The translations under genes and the position numbers were made by a program. Below are positions 8,935 to 18,455 of a stretch of 50,892 nucleotides of DNA, piece after piece. The notes under the pieces were generated by a model. That model was not told where the DNA came from. It ran no database searches and worked only from the letters and a program-made list of their open reading frames with translations. Numbering within the stretch: the first letter of the stretch is position 1; the number at the start of each line of letters is the position of its first letter. The stretch spans positions 1-50,892 of the forward strand of contig JAFGLZ010000080.1 of assembly GCA_016927755.1 (NCBI GenBank), given 5' to 3'. Origin of the DNA: Phycisphaerae bacterium. Lineage in GTDB: Bacteria; Planctomycetota; Phycisphaerae; UBA1845; JAFGLZ01.

Positions 8935-11625
8935 ATGCGTGCAGTACCCACGGCAACCGCGGTTCTTCTCCTGGCGGCGATTTCCGGATCATCTCGGGGA
9001 CAAGTCTCCCGCCATGCGATGGAGTCACGAGACTCACAGACCGAATTGACGGGCCGGATGATCGATCGCCTGTTCTATCAGGACGACAGCCCCGGCTGGG
9101 GGTTCGGCCCCGTATGCGTGGCGGCGTTGCCCGCCGCGACGGCCGAGAACTTGCTGAAGACCGAACCCATCGCGCGGCGCGAGCCGTACAAGCCCGGCGC
9201 GATGCTGCGTCGCTTTCTCGACAGCCCGGCGGCCGACTTCGACGAGATCGTGTTCGCTCAGCGCGTCTCCGGACGCGACCATTGGTACGGCAACTTCGGC
9301 CACTATTGCGACGATTCGCCGTACTCCAACGGCGCGCTCATCAAGCGTGACGAGAAGCGTTTTGCCTTCGGCGAGGGGGCGCGGTTGTGCCGGCTGGACC
9401 TGCGGACCGGCCGGTTGAAGGTCTTGCTCGACGACCCGCGCGGCGGCATCCGGGATCCCCAGGTGCATTACGACGGCAAGAGGATCCTGCTGTCCTATCG
9501 CCCTGGCGGCACGGAAGCGTATCACCTCTACGAGATCGACGTGGACGGCGCGAACCTAAGGCGTCTGACCGATGGGCCGGACAACGACATCGAGCCGATC
9601 TACCTGCCGGACGGGGGCATCATGTTCTGCTCGAGTCGCTGCCACCGTTTCGTGCCGTGCTGGCGGACTCAGGTGGCGGTGTTGTACCGCTGCGACGGCG
9701 ACGGCAAGAACGTCCGCATGATCTCGAGCAACGCCGAGCAGGAGAACACGCCGTGGATGCTCCCCGACGGCCGCGTGCTGTTCATGCGATGGGAATACGT
9801 CGACCGGAATCAGCTCCTGTTCCATCATCTGTGGACGGTCAATCCCGACGGGACGGGGCTGATGGTCTACTTCGGCAACCAGCATCGCGGCCTGGCCATG
9901 CTGGACGCCAAGCCCGTTCCCGGCACGGACAAGGTCGTCGTGTCGTTCTCTCCGGGGCACGGTCGCGCGGAACACATGGGGCCGCCGACGATCGTCGAAC
10001 CGCGCTGCGGGCCCGACGACATGAGCGTGGCTCGCCGGATCACCAAGCGTGACTTCCGCGATCCCTACGCGCTCTCGGAGGACGACTTCCTGGTGGCCGA
10101 CGACCGAGGCATCTACTGGATGGACGGTCGCGGGCACGTCGAGCCCATCTACACGCCGAGCGCGGACGACCGCGCTCTGCCGGTTCACGAGCCGCGACCG
10201 CTTCGCTCTCGCCCGCGGGAGCCCGTCATGAGCCACCGCGTTCAGACCGGAGAGGACGTCGGCACGTTCGTCCTGTACGACGTCTACGAAGGGCGGAACA
10301 TGAAGGGCGTGCGTCGCGGCGAGATCGAGAAGCTGCTGGTCCTCGAGCAGTTGCCCAAGCCCGCTAATTTCTCGGGCGGCCAGGAGCCGCTGACGATCGG
10401 CGGAACCTTCACGCTCGAGCGCGCGTTAGGCACCGTGCCGGTCGAGCCCGACGGGTCGGCCTACTTCGAGGCCCCGGCCGTGAGGAGCGTCTTCTTCGTG
10501 GCGCTCGACGCCGACGACCTATCCGTCAAGCGGATGCAGAGCTTCACGGCCGTCCAGCCGAACGAAATCGTCGGGTGCGTCGGCTGCCACGAGCGTCGCG
10601 TCCGGACGCCGCACACGCGAGACGCGGCGACGCCTCAGGCGTTGCGTCGTGGGCCCAGCCGCATCCGGCCGTTTGACGGCATGCCCGACGTGCAGGACTT
10701 CAGCCGGGACGTTCAGCCGATTCTCGATCGGCACTGCGCCGCGTGTCACAACGCCGACCGGCGCGACGGGGGCGTCGACCTCTCCGGCGACCTGACGCCT
10801 CTCTACACGACGAGCTACTGGACCCTCTTCACGCACGCTTTGGTTTCCGACGGGCGGAACGGGATGGGCAATCGCGCGCCGCGAACCATCGGATCGTCGG
10901 CCAGCCGGCTCATGATGCTGATCGACGGGACGCACCATGATGCACGGCTCTCCCAGCGCGAGCGCGCCTTGGTGCGGTTATGGATCGAGACGGGGGCGAC
11001 GTATCCGGGCACGTATGCGGCGCTGGGCAGCGGGATGTACGCGGTCAGGTTTCCCGAAGCGGTCGTCCGGCGACGGTGCGCTGAATGTCACACGGCCAAG
11101 AAGCCGTCGTATCGAAACGTGAAGAAGGGGGCGTTCTACTATCAGTTCGGGCGACGCGAGCCGCCGCAACCACTTCTGTCGAGCATCCAGGACATCATCC
11201 TGATCCGGCACCTGGCGTACTACCAGTTGGGCGAATCGCGGCTGTATCAGGCCTACTGCAACCTGTCGCGACCGGCCAAGTCGCTGTTCCTGCGCGCTCC
11301 GCTGGCCAAGTCGGCCGGCGGTCTGGCGATCTGCTCCCGAGCCGTCTTCGCGGACACCGAAGACGAGGACTACCAGGCGATCCGCGCGGCCATCGACGCG
11401 GCCGCAGCGCAACTGGCCGAGCGGAAGCGTTTCGGCATGAACGGGTTCGTCCCCAACAAGTTCTACGTTCAAGAGATGCAGAACTACGGCATCCTCCCGC
11501 GCCCGTTGCCGCGGGAACACCCGCTTGACGTCTACGCCACGGATCGAGCCTACTGGAAGTCGTTCTGGCACAATTCACAAACGCATCAGGGCGGGGCGAG
11601 CGGCCAGAGCGCATTCAGCCGCTAG
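8935..11625 (+). CDS. Hydrazine-synthase-alpha-like beta-propeller protein with three heme c motifs
   Basis: An 896-residue exported protein with a short signal peptide (AVLLLAAISGSSRG). Residues 100-400 form TolB/WD40-like propeller blades (LYEIDVDGANLRRLTDGPDNDIEPIYLPDGGIMF). The second half holds three CxxCH heme c attachment motifs: CVGCH (548-552), CAACH (601-605) and CAECH (715-719). This arrangement resembles the HZS-alpha-like family, which is widespread in planctomycetes that are not anammox bacteria, so hydrazine synthesis should not be inferred. A periplasmic electron-transfer or oxidoreductase role is likely. ATG at 8935 with a GAGAGGCAGG ribosome site. The final codons are formed by a repeat also found at 8706. 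Confidence 0.82.
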   Translation: MRAVPTATAVLLLAAISGSSRGQVSRHAMESRDSQTELTGRMIDRLFYQDDSPGWGFGPVCVAALPAATAENLLKTEPIARREPYKPGAMLRRFLDSPAADFDEIVFAQRVSGRDHWYGNFGHYCDDSPYSNGALIKRDEKRFAFGEGARLCRLDLRTGRLKVLLDDPRGGIRDPQVHYDGKRILLSYRPGGTEAYHLYEIDVDGANLRRLTDGPDNDIEPIYLPDGGIMFCSSRCHRFVPCWRTQVAVLYRCDGDGKNVRMISSNAEQENTPWMLPDGRVLFMRWEYVDRNQLLFHHLWTVNPDGTGLMVYFGNQHRGLAMLDAKPVPGTDKVVVSFSPGHGRAEHMGPPTIVEPRCGPDDMSVARRITKRDFRDPYALSEDDFLVADDRGIYWMDGRGHVEPIYTPSADDRALPVHEPRPLRSRPREPVMSHRVQTGEDVGTFVLYDVYEGRNMKGVRRGEIEKLLVLEQLPKPANFSGGQEPLTIGGTFTLERALGTVPVEPDGSAYFEAPAVRSVFFVALDADDLSVKRMQSFTAVQPNEIVGCVGCHERRVRTPHTRDAATPQALRRGPSRIRPFDGMPDVQDFSRDVQPILDRHCAACHNADRRDGGVDLSGDLTPLYTTSYWTLFTHALVSDGRNGMGNRAPRTIGSSASRLMMLIDGTHHDARLSQRERALVRLWIETGATYPGTYAALGSGMYAVRFPEAVVRRRCAECHTAKKPSYRNVKKGAFYYQFGRREPPQPLLSSIQDIILIRHLAYYQLGESRLYQAYCNLSRPAKSLFLRAPLAKSAGGLAICSRAVFADTEDEDYQAIRAAIDAAAAQLAERKRFGMNGFVPNKFYVQEMQNYGILPRPLPREHPLDVYATDRAYWKSFWHNSQTHQGGASGQSAFSR
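11602..11625 (+). repeat. 24-base direct repeat, copy 2, supplying the stop of the preceding gene
   Basis: This copy encodes GQSAFSR-stop, the end of the triheme protein. It is 20/24 identical to the copy at 8706-8729. The repeat may have replaced the native C-terminus, or both may be remnants of an element. Confidence 0.6.
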
Positions 11626-11632
11626 CGAATCT

Positions 11633-11725
11633 TGGGTGGCCTACCTCTTTTCGCCTGTGGCGGATGGGAGACACGAATTCGATCGGAGATTCGCGTCCCC
11701 CACGGCTAGAGCCATGGGCCACCCA
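11633..11725. repeat. 93-bp element with inverted 9-bp ends
   Basis: TGGGTGGCC at 11633-11641 and GGCCACCCA at 11717-11725 are perfect inverted repeats enclosing a 75-base core. It begins 8 bases after the stop of the upstream gene, and no transposase is encoded. It resembles small palindromic interspersed elements (REP/MITE type), though no second copy is visible in the window. The rest of the 346-base intergenic interval holds a promoter candidate at 11800. Confidence 0.5.
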
Positions 11726-11799
11726 CATAGAGGTTCCTTCTGACGCACTATTCGATCTTTCACGAGAGCAGCTCAGTTCTGCCAACAGCGAGTACGGCG

Positions 11800-11827
11800 T
11801 TGACAATGGGTGGTGATCGGTTAGGCT
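11800..11827 (+). promoter_or_regulatory. Candidate promoter for the PKD/propeller lipoprotein
   Basis: A perfect TTGACA at 11800-11805 is followed after 16 bases by TAGGCT (11822-11827), 145 bases before the start codon. The -35 is strong and the -10 weak. Confidence 0.4.
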
Positions 11828-11971
11828 CATGTTGCGTCACATCAAGAGAGTATTTCATCGTCGGAGGGACATCGTCAGATTGGTGCAGAGAAGCGGCCGG
11901 ACGGGTTCTAGCCGTCTCACGGCGTGCTGGGGGTGTACCATCGATTAGTTCGACGATTAGGGAGACATGAG

Positions 11972-13261
11972 ATGAGCGCGAATCGAGTAGCAGGTTCCTT
12001 CATGGCCATGCTATGCATCGCCCTGGCGGCTGGGCAGGTCGGATGCATCCCTCCACAAGCCAACAACCCACCGACGGCCAATGCCGGGGCGGACCAGACG
12101 GTGAATACCGGTGACACGGTCAACCTGGCCGGTACGGGCACCGATCCGGACGGAGACACGCTGACGTACGCCTGGGTCCAAACGGTGGGGACCGCGGTGA
12201 CGCTCGCCGGGCCGAACACCGCGACCCCCAGCTTCACCGCGCCGAACTCCGCCGACGTTCTCGCCTTCAACATGACGGTGAACGACGGGAAGGGTGGAAG
12301 CGCTACGGACGCGGTGGTCGTCACGGTGCAAGCGGGCGGGACGCCACCGCCCGCCACAACGCCTCAGTTGTTCATCGTCAACAGCTTGGGGAACAACGTG
12401 GTCAGCTACGAGAACCCATCGGCGATCAACGGCAATATCGCGCCGGATACGAATCTGGCCGGTGTCTCGACCCAACTCGCCGGGCCGTTGGGCGTGGCTG
12501 TGAACGCGGCCGGTGAGCTGATGGTCCTGAACACGACGCCGAGCGTCACCAGCTATGCCAACGCCTCGGCCACCAATGGCAACCTGGTGCCGGACGGCAA
12601 CCTCTCGGGACCGTCTACGCTTCTGGCCGCGGCGGAGTCGTTGGCCCTCAACACCACTCGAGACGTGCTGTTCGTCGCCAATGCGTTGACAGACCAGATT
12701 TTCGTCTATGACTTGGCCGGCGGCACGCTGAACGGCAACCTTGCTCCGCCGCGGATCATCGGGACGGCCCCGGGCGGGTTGACCGCGCCACGCGCTCTCT
12801 GTGCGGATGCCAGCGGCAATCTCTATGTCGTCAACGGGGGGGGCAGCAAGGAAGTGCTGGTCTTCGCCAACGCCGAGAACCTGAACGGCATCGTGACGGC
12901 CACGCGAACGATCACCAGCGCCGCGTTCGTGAACATCTGTGACGTGTTCGTTGACGGCAACGACACCCTTTTCGTGGTCGACCCCGGCGCCACGGGGGTC
13001 CATTCGTTTGCCGGCGCGGCCGCGATCAACGGGGCCATAGCCCCAACGAGGACGCTTACCGTCCCGGGCCTCACGTTCCTCGCGGCGATCGTGGTCGACT
13101 CGAACGACGTCGGCTACATTGCCGACATCGACCCTGGCTCGAACGCTATTTACGTGTATGACAACATCAGCACGTTGAACGCGAACCTGGCTCCCGATCG
13201 AACGATCGCGGGGAGCAATACGCAACTGAGTTGGCCGGCAGATCTGTTCCTGGTCGAATAG
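11972..13261 (+). CDS. Putative lipoprotein with PKD-like domain and NHL-like beta-propeller
   Basis: A 429-residue exported protein. The N-terminus has a signal peptide ending AAGQVGC (residue ~26), a possible lipobox with an atypical Gln at -3. A PKD/K319L-type Ig-like domain follows (PPTANAGADQTV to VVVTVQ). Next come about five propeller-type repeats with the recurrent pattern 'xAINGNIAPDxxL' (INGNIAPDTNL, TNGNLVPDGNL, LNGNLAPPRII, INGAIAPTRTL, LNANLAPDRTI). Likely anchored outside the cytoplasm and involved in binding. ATG at 11972 with GGGAG 10 bases upstream is preferred over 11924. No enzymatic motif. Confidence 0.8.
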   Translation: MSANRVAGSFMAMLCIALAAGQVGCIPPQANNPPTANAGADQTVNTGDTVNLAGTGTDPDGDTLTYAWVQTVGTAVTLAGPNTATPSFTAPNSADVLAFNMTVNDGKGGSATDAVVVTVQAGGTPPPATTPQLFIVNSLGNNVVSYENPSAINGNIAPDTNLAGVSTQLAGPLGVAVNAAGELMVLNTTPSVTSYANASATNGNLVPDGNLSGPSTLLAAAESLALNTTRDVLFVANALTDQIFVYDLAGGTLNGNLAPPRIIGTAPGGLTAPRALCADASGNLYVVNGGGSKEVLVFANAENLNGIVTATRTITSAAFVNICDVFVDGNDTLFVVDPGATGVHSFAGAAAINGAIAPTRTLTVPGLTFLAAIVVDSNDVGYIADIDPGSNAIYVYDNISTLNANLAPDRTIAGSNTQLSWPADLFLVE

Positions 13262-13268
13262 GGCTGGG

Positions 13269-13352
13269 GCGCCGGAACGGCGCTCTTGAAGCAAATGAAT
13301 CGCGAGGCGCGGACGTGACAGACGGGCGAGCTCCGGGCGGCTCGTCCGTCTG
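13269..13352 (+). terminator. Two hairpins after the lipoprotein gene
   Basis: The first hairpin is GCGCCG-GAA-CGGCGC at 13269-13283. The second, at 13319-13352, is a 13-bp stem (CAGACGGGCGAGC with GCTCGTCCGTCTG, one G-T pair) around an 8-base loop. Neither has a strong T-run. They may end the upstream transcript, or fold in the leader of the following gene 100 bases on. Confidence 0.4.
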
Positions 13353-13453
13353 CATTGGGCCGCGGTCTTGCGCAGGTTGGCGGCCAGGTTTTCGGGACGG
13401 AAAGGCCGTCGCTCGTTTTCCAGGACGGCAATGACGATTGGGAGGAACGACTC

Positions 13454-14905
13454 ATGTGTACGCATTGCACTCGTCGGGAGTTTCTCGGGGCAGGCGCGGC
13501 GAGTGGAATCGCGCTGGCAACGGGTCATTTGGCGGCCGGGAGCAGCGCGTCGAGCACTCCGTCCTCGGCGAGTTCGAAGGTTCGGATCTGCGCCGTCATT
13601 GCCGGCAAGCCGGGCGATCGGAGTTGGGCGCTTTCGGAAGCGGAGGTCGCGGCCATTCGGAAGCGTTTGGCCGAGGCCGAGGCGAACCTCGGCAACGTGG
13701 AGTTCGTCATCGGCCAGGCGAGCACCGCGGAAGAGACTGCCCAGTTGCTGGCGAAGTCGGGTCCGGGCGCCCCGGTGCTGGCCGTCAGCGCGGACATCTT
13801 CGGTCTCAGCCGCGGCGTCATGCCCACGATCTTCAAGGAGGGCCGACCCGTAGCCGTCTTTCATATACCCGTCATCGGCGGGCACGACTGGTGTCTGGTG
13901 AACCCGTGGCGCGAGGAGGGGCACCGGATCGCGCTCTTCAACAGCAGCGACTACGATGAGCTGGAGCGAGCGGCGGCGTTACTGAGGGTGATCCCGCTGC
14001 TAAGACGAAGCCGTGTACTCGTCTCCCCGCCATTCAAGGGCACGCCCGCTTCCCATGCGCCGGATCAGGTGAAAGAGCGGCTAGGGGTCGAACTCCTGCG
14101 GATCGCGGATGGACGTTACGATGAGGTCCTGGCGGGCGTGGACGCCGCCGCCGCGGAAAAGGTGGCGCAGGAATGGCTCGAAGAGGCAGAGGGTGTGGTC
14201 GAGCCGACCCGGGAGGACGTGGTCAAGGCCGCGCGGGCGAGTCTGACGTTGGATCGGCTCATCGCGGAGAACCGCGCTAACGGGCTGTGCGTCGGGACGT
14301 GCATGCGGTGGCTGCCGAGAGGTTTCCCTTGCTTGGGGTTCTCTCGTCTTAACGACCGGGGGATCCCTGCCGCTTGCGACGGGGACATGGACTGCTTGCT
14401 GACAATGCTGATTCTCCAGCACGCGATGAACCGGGCCGGTTTCTTGGGAAATGCCGCGGGCGTCGATACGTCCAAGAACGCCTTTCATCTGTCCCACTGC
14501 TCGGCCCCGTTGAGAATGGAGGGTCCGGCGGGCCCCAAAGCGCCCTATCTGCTCCGCCGGCACGCGGAGGTCCGCGGCGGGGCCGTTCCCGAGGTCCACT
14601 ATCGCATCGGACAGAAAGTCACCTTCACCAAGCTGATTCACCTCGACACGTTGCTGTTGTTCACGGGGAAGATCATCGAGGTCCCCAAGGTCCCCAAGGG
14701 CAAGGAGCGAGGCTGCCGGACGGAAATCGTTGCCGAGGTGGACGACGCGGACAAGCTGCTGGCCAACTGGGGCGGCGGGGCGCTCGGGGCGAGTGTCAAG
14801 GACTACTATGCCTCTCTGCACCGAGTGGCCTACTACGGTGACCACACTCGGAGCATCCGCCACTTGGCCCATCTGATGGGGCTGAAGGTTGTGGAAGAAG
14901 GCTGA
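13454..14905 (+). CDS. Tat-exported L-fucose/arabinose isomerase-like protein
   Basis: A 483-residue protein beginning CTHCTRREFLGAGAASGIAL, a twin-arginine export signal (RREFLGAG). The body resembles the L-fucose/L-arabinose isomerase superfamily: N-terminal Rossmann-like part, then segments typical of the active-site region (NGLCVGTCMRWLP, GIPAACDGDMDCLLTMLIL, NAFHLSHCSAP) and a C-terminal beta-barrel-like region (GQKVTFTKLIHLDTLLLFTG). Family enzymes interconvert aldoses and ketoses using a divalent metal, usually in the cytoplasm, so export is notable. ATG at 13454 with GGAGG 8 bases upstream. Catalysis in this subgroup is unproven. Confidence 0.78.
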   Translation: MCTHCTRREFLGAGAASGIALATGHLAAGSSASSTPSSASSKVRICAVIAGKPGDRSWALSEAEVAAIRKRLAEAEANLGNVEFVIGQASTAEETAQLLAKSGPGAPVLAVSADIFGLSRGVMPTIFKEGRPVAVFHIPVIGGHDWCLVNPWREEGHRIALFNSSDYDELERAAALLRVIPLLRRSRVLVSPPFKGTPASHAPDQVKERLGVELLRIADGRYDEVLAGVDAAAAEKVAQEWLEEAEGVVEPTREDVVKAARASLTLDRLIAENRANGLCVGTCMRWLPRGFPCLGFSRLNDRGIPAACDGDMDCLLTMLILQHAMNRAGFLGNAAGVDTSKNAFHLSHCSAPLRMEGPAGPKAPYLLRRHAEVRGGAVPEVHYRIGQKVTFTKLIHLDTLLLFTGKIIEVPKVPKGKERGCRTEIVAEVDDADKLLANWGGGALGASVKDYYASLHRVAYYGDHTRSIRHLAHLMGLKVVEEG

Positions 14906-15145
14906 CGGTCGGGCCTTCGATACTGTGTGGCATCGGCGGAGAGAAGGCTCAAGGCTTCAGGGAAACGGCGTCGTAGCGAGCAGATCAGACCGTCGAGTAC
15001 TCTCGACGTCTCGTGGCCGTCACGCGCACCGTGATCCTCCATGACGACGTGTCAACTCAACAGGGCGAACACAGGGGCAAGGAGCCGAGGGCATGCGCCA
15101 CGAACACCCTTGCCGGGCGCTGTAGTCAGATCAGGAATGACCGAC

Positions 15146-18100
15146 CTAGTCGCTGATCGGATGCTCCGGCGTCAGCGGCCCTCTATCCTCCAATGATCCG
15201 CGATCCCAGAAGGTCACGAGCTTCCCGCCCGCGGAAACCAGGTAGCGCCCGTCCGGGCTGAAGCCCAGCCAGCACATCCATACCTCCGGGTGCTTGAGTG
15301 TCAGGACGGACGCCAACGACTCCATGTCCCAGATCTTGATCGACCCGCCCTCGTCCCCCGAGACGAATCGTTTGCCGTCCGGACTGACTGCGATGCACAT
15401 GATCGGCCGGGGATGCCGTCGCAGCAACTTCAGGAGCTTGCCTCCGGCAACATCCCAGATCCCGATCGTGCCGTCCCCATGTCCGGAGAGGACGCGCGCG
15501 CCATCGCGGGAGAAGGCGACAACCGGCGGCATCCACGATGACGGGACTCTGCCATCCAGAAGCTTGGTCCCTCTCACCGCGTCCCAGGCCGTGATGCGAC
15601 TGTCACCTCCCTCGCGCGTGGCCGCGGCGATGCGTTTGCCGTCCGGGCTGCACGCAAAGAGGGCACACCAAGCACCCGCCCGCGGGCGAACGCCGTCCTC
15701 CAGCGCAAGGACCTCCACGCCGGTCGCGGTGTCCCACACGGCGATCTTCCGATAGCAGGTGACAAACCTATCGCCGTCGCCGACGACGGCCATTCCGCAG
15801 GTGACGCCCCCCATGTCGCGCGAACTCAGTCGGGTTCCGCTCGATGCATCACACACATCGATCACGCTCTTCTTCGCCTTGTGGTCGACGCTCCACGAAA
15901 TGATACGCTTGCCGTCGCGACTGAAGGCGACGGCGCCCATTCGGAAATCTCCTCCCGCGGCGGAGGCACCCAGGGCAAGCACTTCACGGCCCGTTGTCGT
16001 ATCCCACAGACGCAGCCTGTTGTCCTTGCCATAGAATGCGACGTGACTTCCGTCAGGGCTGAAGGCGACGTTTCCGTGGCCGGGCATGGATCGCGGTCTT
16101 GCCTCCTCCGCGATCGACCAGAGCTTGGCGCTCCAGTCCCTGGAAACTGACGCCAACCATTGCCCGTCCGGGCTGAAGGCAAGACTCTCGACACGGGCGG
16201 CGTGACCCCGAAGGGTCCGCCGCACCGTGCCCGTCGCGGCATCACACAACACGATCCGCCGTTCATCACTGGCTGCAATCAGCGATCCGTCCGCACTCAT
16301 TGCCACGTCCGGCCAGCCAGGAGACGTTCGCAGGCCATGGCGGGCGGCCTCTCTCCCGGCTCGGTCCCGCAACGCGATGGCTTTCGAGACCGCGGGTTCA
16401 TCCCCTTCTCGCAGGTTCGTCTTGTTTCCCGTGGCGACATCCCACGCCATCGCGCCTCCTCCTTGGGCCTTGCCGAGGAGGCGCTTGCCGTCGGCGCTAA
16501 ACGTCTCGATGTCCTGGCCTTTCTGTAACTCAAGTGTTGTTGCCAGCGCTCCGGATCGTGCGTCATAGAATGCGACCGTCCGGTCGTGCCACGTGCATGC
16601 GATCCGGTCACCATTCGGACTGAACAGCCCCTTACCAAGCCCTAGGGGTCTTCCCCCGGCGTGCGGATCTCGGATGGTCAGGGCGCTGTCGTCGTGATTG
16701 TTGCGGAGGTAATACCATTCCCATCCGCGCAAATCCTTCGGACAATCGTCCAGGAGGCGCCACAGCCCCAGAATGTTGCCCTGCCGATATTCCGCATCGG
16801 CCAGGGAAACCCGGTTGAAGTACAGGGCGCGGCGGGTCGCCTCGGCCTCGCGTCGGGCCTTCTCGGCTTCTTCCTCGGCCCTGTGTCGTTCCTGCTCTGC
16901 CTGTACCCGAGCCGCCTCGGTCAGTTGAATCTGCTTACTCGTTTCGTCCCTGGCGACGATGGCGCTGGTGCGTTCCCGGGCGATGCGAACGTAGGAGTAG
17001 GCCGCCAAGGCGACCAGCGAACCCAAGACCACGCACCCGATGCCCAAGGGCACGCGGTAGCGACGCAGACGCTTCCGAAGGAAGTACGCCGTCGTCGGTG
17101 AACGCGCCGTCAGGGGCTCGCCGATCAGGTAGTTGCCGATGTCCGCCGCCATGTCCCCTGCCGTGGCGTACCGAGCCTCCGGATCGCGAGAAAGCGCCTT
17201 GAGCAGCAGCGCTTCCAACTCCCGGTCGACATCCTTGGTCACCTCGCGCGGACGGCGCACGTCCTCTTCCGCGATCCGACGCAACAGCTCGAATCGCGAA
17301 CCGGACAGTTCGTGCGGCGATTCGCCGGTCAGCAACCGGAACAGGATCACGCCCAGGCTGTACACGTCCGTCCGCGTGTCGATCTGGTCCAGTCGACCCG
17401 ACGCCTGCTCCGGAGCCATGAAGGCCGGTGTGCCCGCCACCTCGCCCTCCATCGAGATGGTCCCGCCCGAATCCTCGTCCAGAAACGCCTTGGCCAAGCC
17501 GAAGTCGAGGACGTGGGGCTGACCATCCTCCGTCACCAAGACGTTCGACGGCTTTAGATCACGATGGATCACCCCACGCTGATGCGCATGCTGGACGGCC
17601 AGGCACACCGACCGAACCATTTCCAGTATCTGCCGCCGCGTAAAGCCGTGTTCCTTGACGTACTGGTCCAGATGCTTGCCGTCGATCAGCTCCATCGCGT
17701 AGAAATAGACGCCCCGATTCAGCCCGCTATCGTAAACTCGAGCGATATTCGGGTGCGACAGCCGGGCCGTCAGTTCCACCTCCCTCTGGAACCGGGCCCG
17801 CGCCTTGTCCGATCCGAAGACGCCCACGCCCAAGAGCTTCAAAGCCACCTGCCGGCGCGTGCTGAGCTGGACCGCCCGCCACACCGAGCCCATCCCCCCT
17901 TCGCCCAGGTGACCGGCGATCTCGTAGCCTTCGATGTCGGGAACCTGCCTTTCGACCTCCGGCCGGCCGAGCGTGGCCGTCTTCGCTAGATCGTTCTCGC
18001 CGACCGCCGACGGGGCACCCACGGAAGGTGTCTGCGACTCGAAACGCAGCTCAAACGGGCCGATTCGGACCCGGCTCCCGTTCTCGAGGGCGAGGGCCTC

Positions 18101-18421
18101 ACAACGTTCGGACCCCACCCGGAGCTTGTAGCGGCTGCCCACGTCGCGGATCCACCACTGGCCCGACTCTTGGACGATCACCGCGTGCCGACGGCTCACG
18201 CTGCGATCGTCCAGCACCAGATCGTTGCCCTCCTGACGCCCGATCCGAATCGGCGAGCGATCCAGGGCATGACGGGCGACCTCGTGCTCCCCACGTATCA
18301 CCACGACCGTGAGCGGATCCATCCGGCTGTACAGCCCTTGAGCCAGGAGATCCGCCATGCCACGGGCGTTCGCCTCTGAGAGATTCTCGTCCGGATTGGG
18401 ACTCACCGCCTGACCCCCCAT
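15146..18421 (-). CDS. FHA domain Ser/Thr protein kinase with WD40 sensor
   Basis: A 1091-residue transmembrane receptor kinase. An FHA phosphothreonine-binding domain occupies about residues 37-127 (IRIGRQEGNDLVLDDRSVSRRHA). The Hanks-type kinase runs from about 163 to 430, with P-loop GEGGMGSV (173-180), K195, HRDLKPSN (286-293) and DFG (306-308), plus APEQASG. A membrane helix near 455-475 is followed by a Glu/Arg-rich coiled coil (~490-535). A C-terminal WD40 propeller (~590-1085) has repeated 'FSPDGxxxA' and 'IxxWD' strands. The start at 18421 has no clear ribosome site; a GTG at 18406 after GGGGGG is an alternative. It lies 34 bases after the ECF sigma gene, a common planctomycete pair. 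Confidence 0.92.
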   Translation of the reverse strand: MGGQAVSPNPDENLSEANARGMADLLAQGLYSRMDPLTVVVIRGEHEVARHALDRSPIRIGRQEGNDLVLDDRSVSRRHAVIVQESGQWWIRDVGSRYKLRVGSERCEALALENGSRVRIGPFELRFESQTPSVGAPSAVGENDLAKTATLGRPEVERQVPDIEGYEIAGHLGEGGMGSVWRAVQLSTRRQVALKLLGVGVFGSDKARARFQREVELTARLSHPNIARVYDSGLNRGVYFYAMELIDGKHLDQYVKEHGFTRRQILEMVRSVCLAVQHAHQRGVIHRDLKPSNVLVTEDGQPHVLDFGLAKAFLDEDSGGTISMEGEVAGTPAFMAPEQASGRLDQIDTRTDVYSLGVILFRLLTGESPHELSGSRFELLRRIAEEDVRRPREVTKDVDRELEALLLKALSRDPEARYATAGDMAADIGNYLIGEPLTARSPTTAYFLRKRLRRYRVPLGIGCVVLGSLVALAAYSYVRIARERTSAIVARDETSKQIQLTEAARVQAEQERHRAEEEAEKARREAEATRRALYFNRVSLADAEYRQGNILGLWRLLDDCPKDLRGWEWYYLRNNHDDSALTIRDPHAGGRPLGLGKGLFSPNGDRIACTWHDRTVAFYDARSGALATTLELQKGQDIETFSADGKRLLGKAQGGGAMAWDVATGNKTNLREGDEPAVSKAIALRDRAGREAARHGLRTSPGWPDVAMSADGSLIAASDERRIVLCDAATGTVRRTLRGHAARVESLAFSPDGQWLASVSRDWSAKLWSIAEEARPRSMPGHGNVAFSPDGSHVAFYGKDNRLRLWDTTTGREVLALGASAAGGDFRMGAVAFSRDGKRIISWSVDHKAKKSVIDVCDASSGTRLSSRDMGGVTCGMAVVGDGDRFVTCYRKIAVWDTATGVEVLALEDGVRPRAGAWCALFACSPDGKRIAAATREGGDSRITAWDAVRGTKLLDGRVPSSWMPPVVAFSRDGARVLSGHGDGTIGIWDVAGGKLLKLLRRHPRPIMCIAVSPDGKRFVSGDEGGSIKIWDMESLASVLTLKHPEVWMCWLGFSPDGRYLVSAGGKLVTFWDRGSLEDRGPLTPEHPISD

Positions 18422-18455
18422 AGGGTGCGATCAAGACTCATGGCCCCCGCATCAA

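Noticed and set aside
8935..11625. Reading the triheme protein as a true hydrazine synthase
   Set aside because: No partner subunits are present and the family is common in non-anammox planctomycetes.
12011..13924. 637-codon minus-strand open frame
   Set aside because: Arg/Asp/Val-rich and overlapping two genes on the other strand that have signal peptides and domain motifs.
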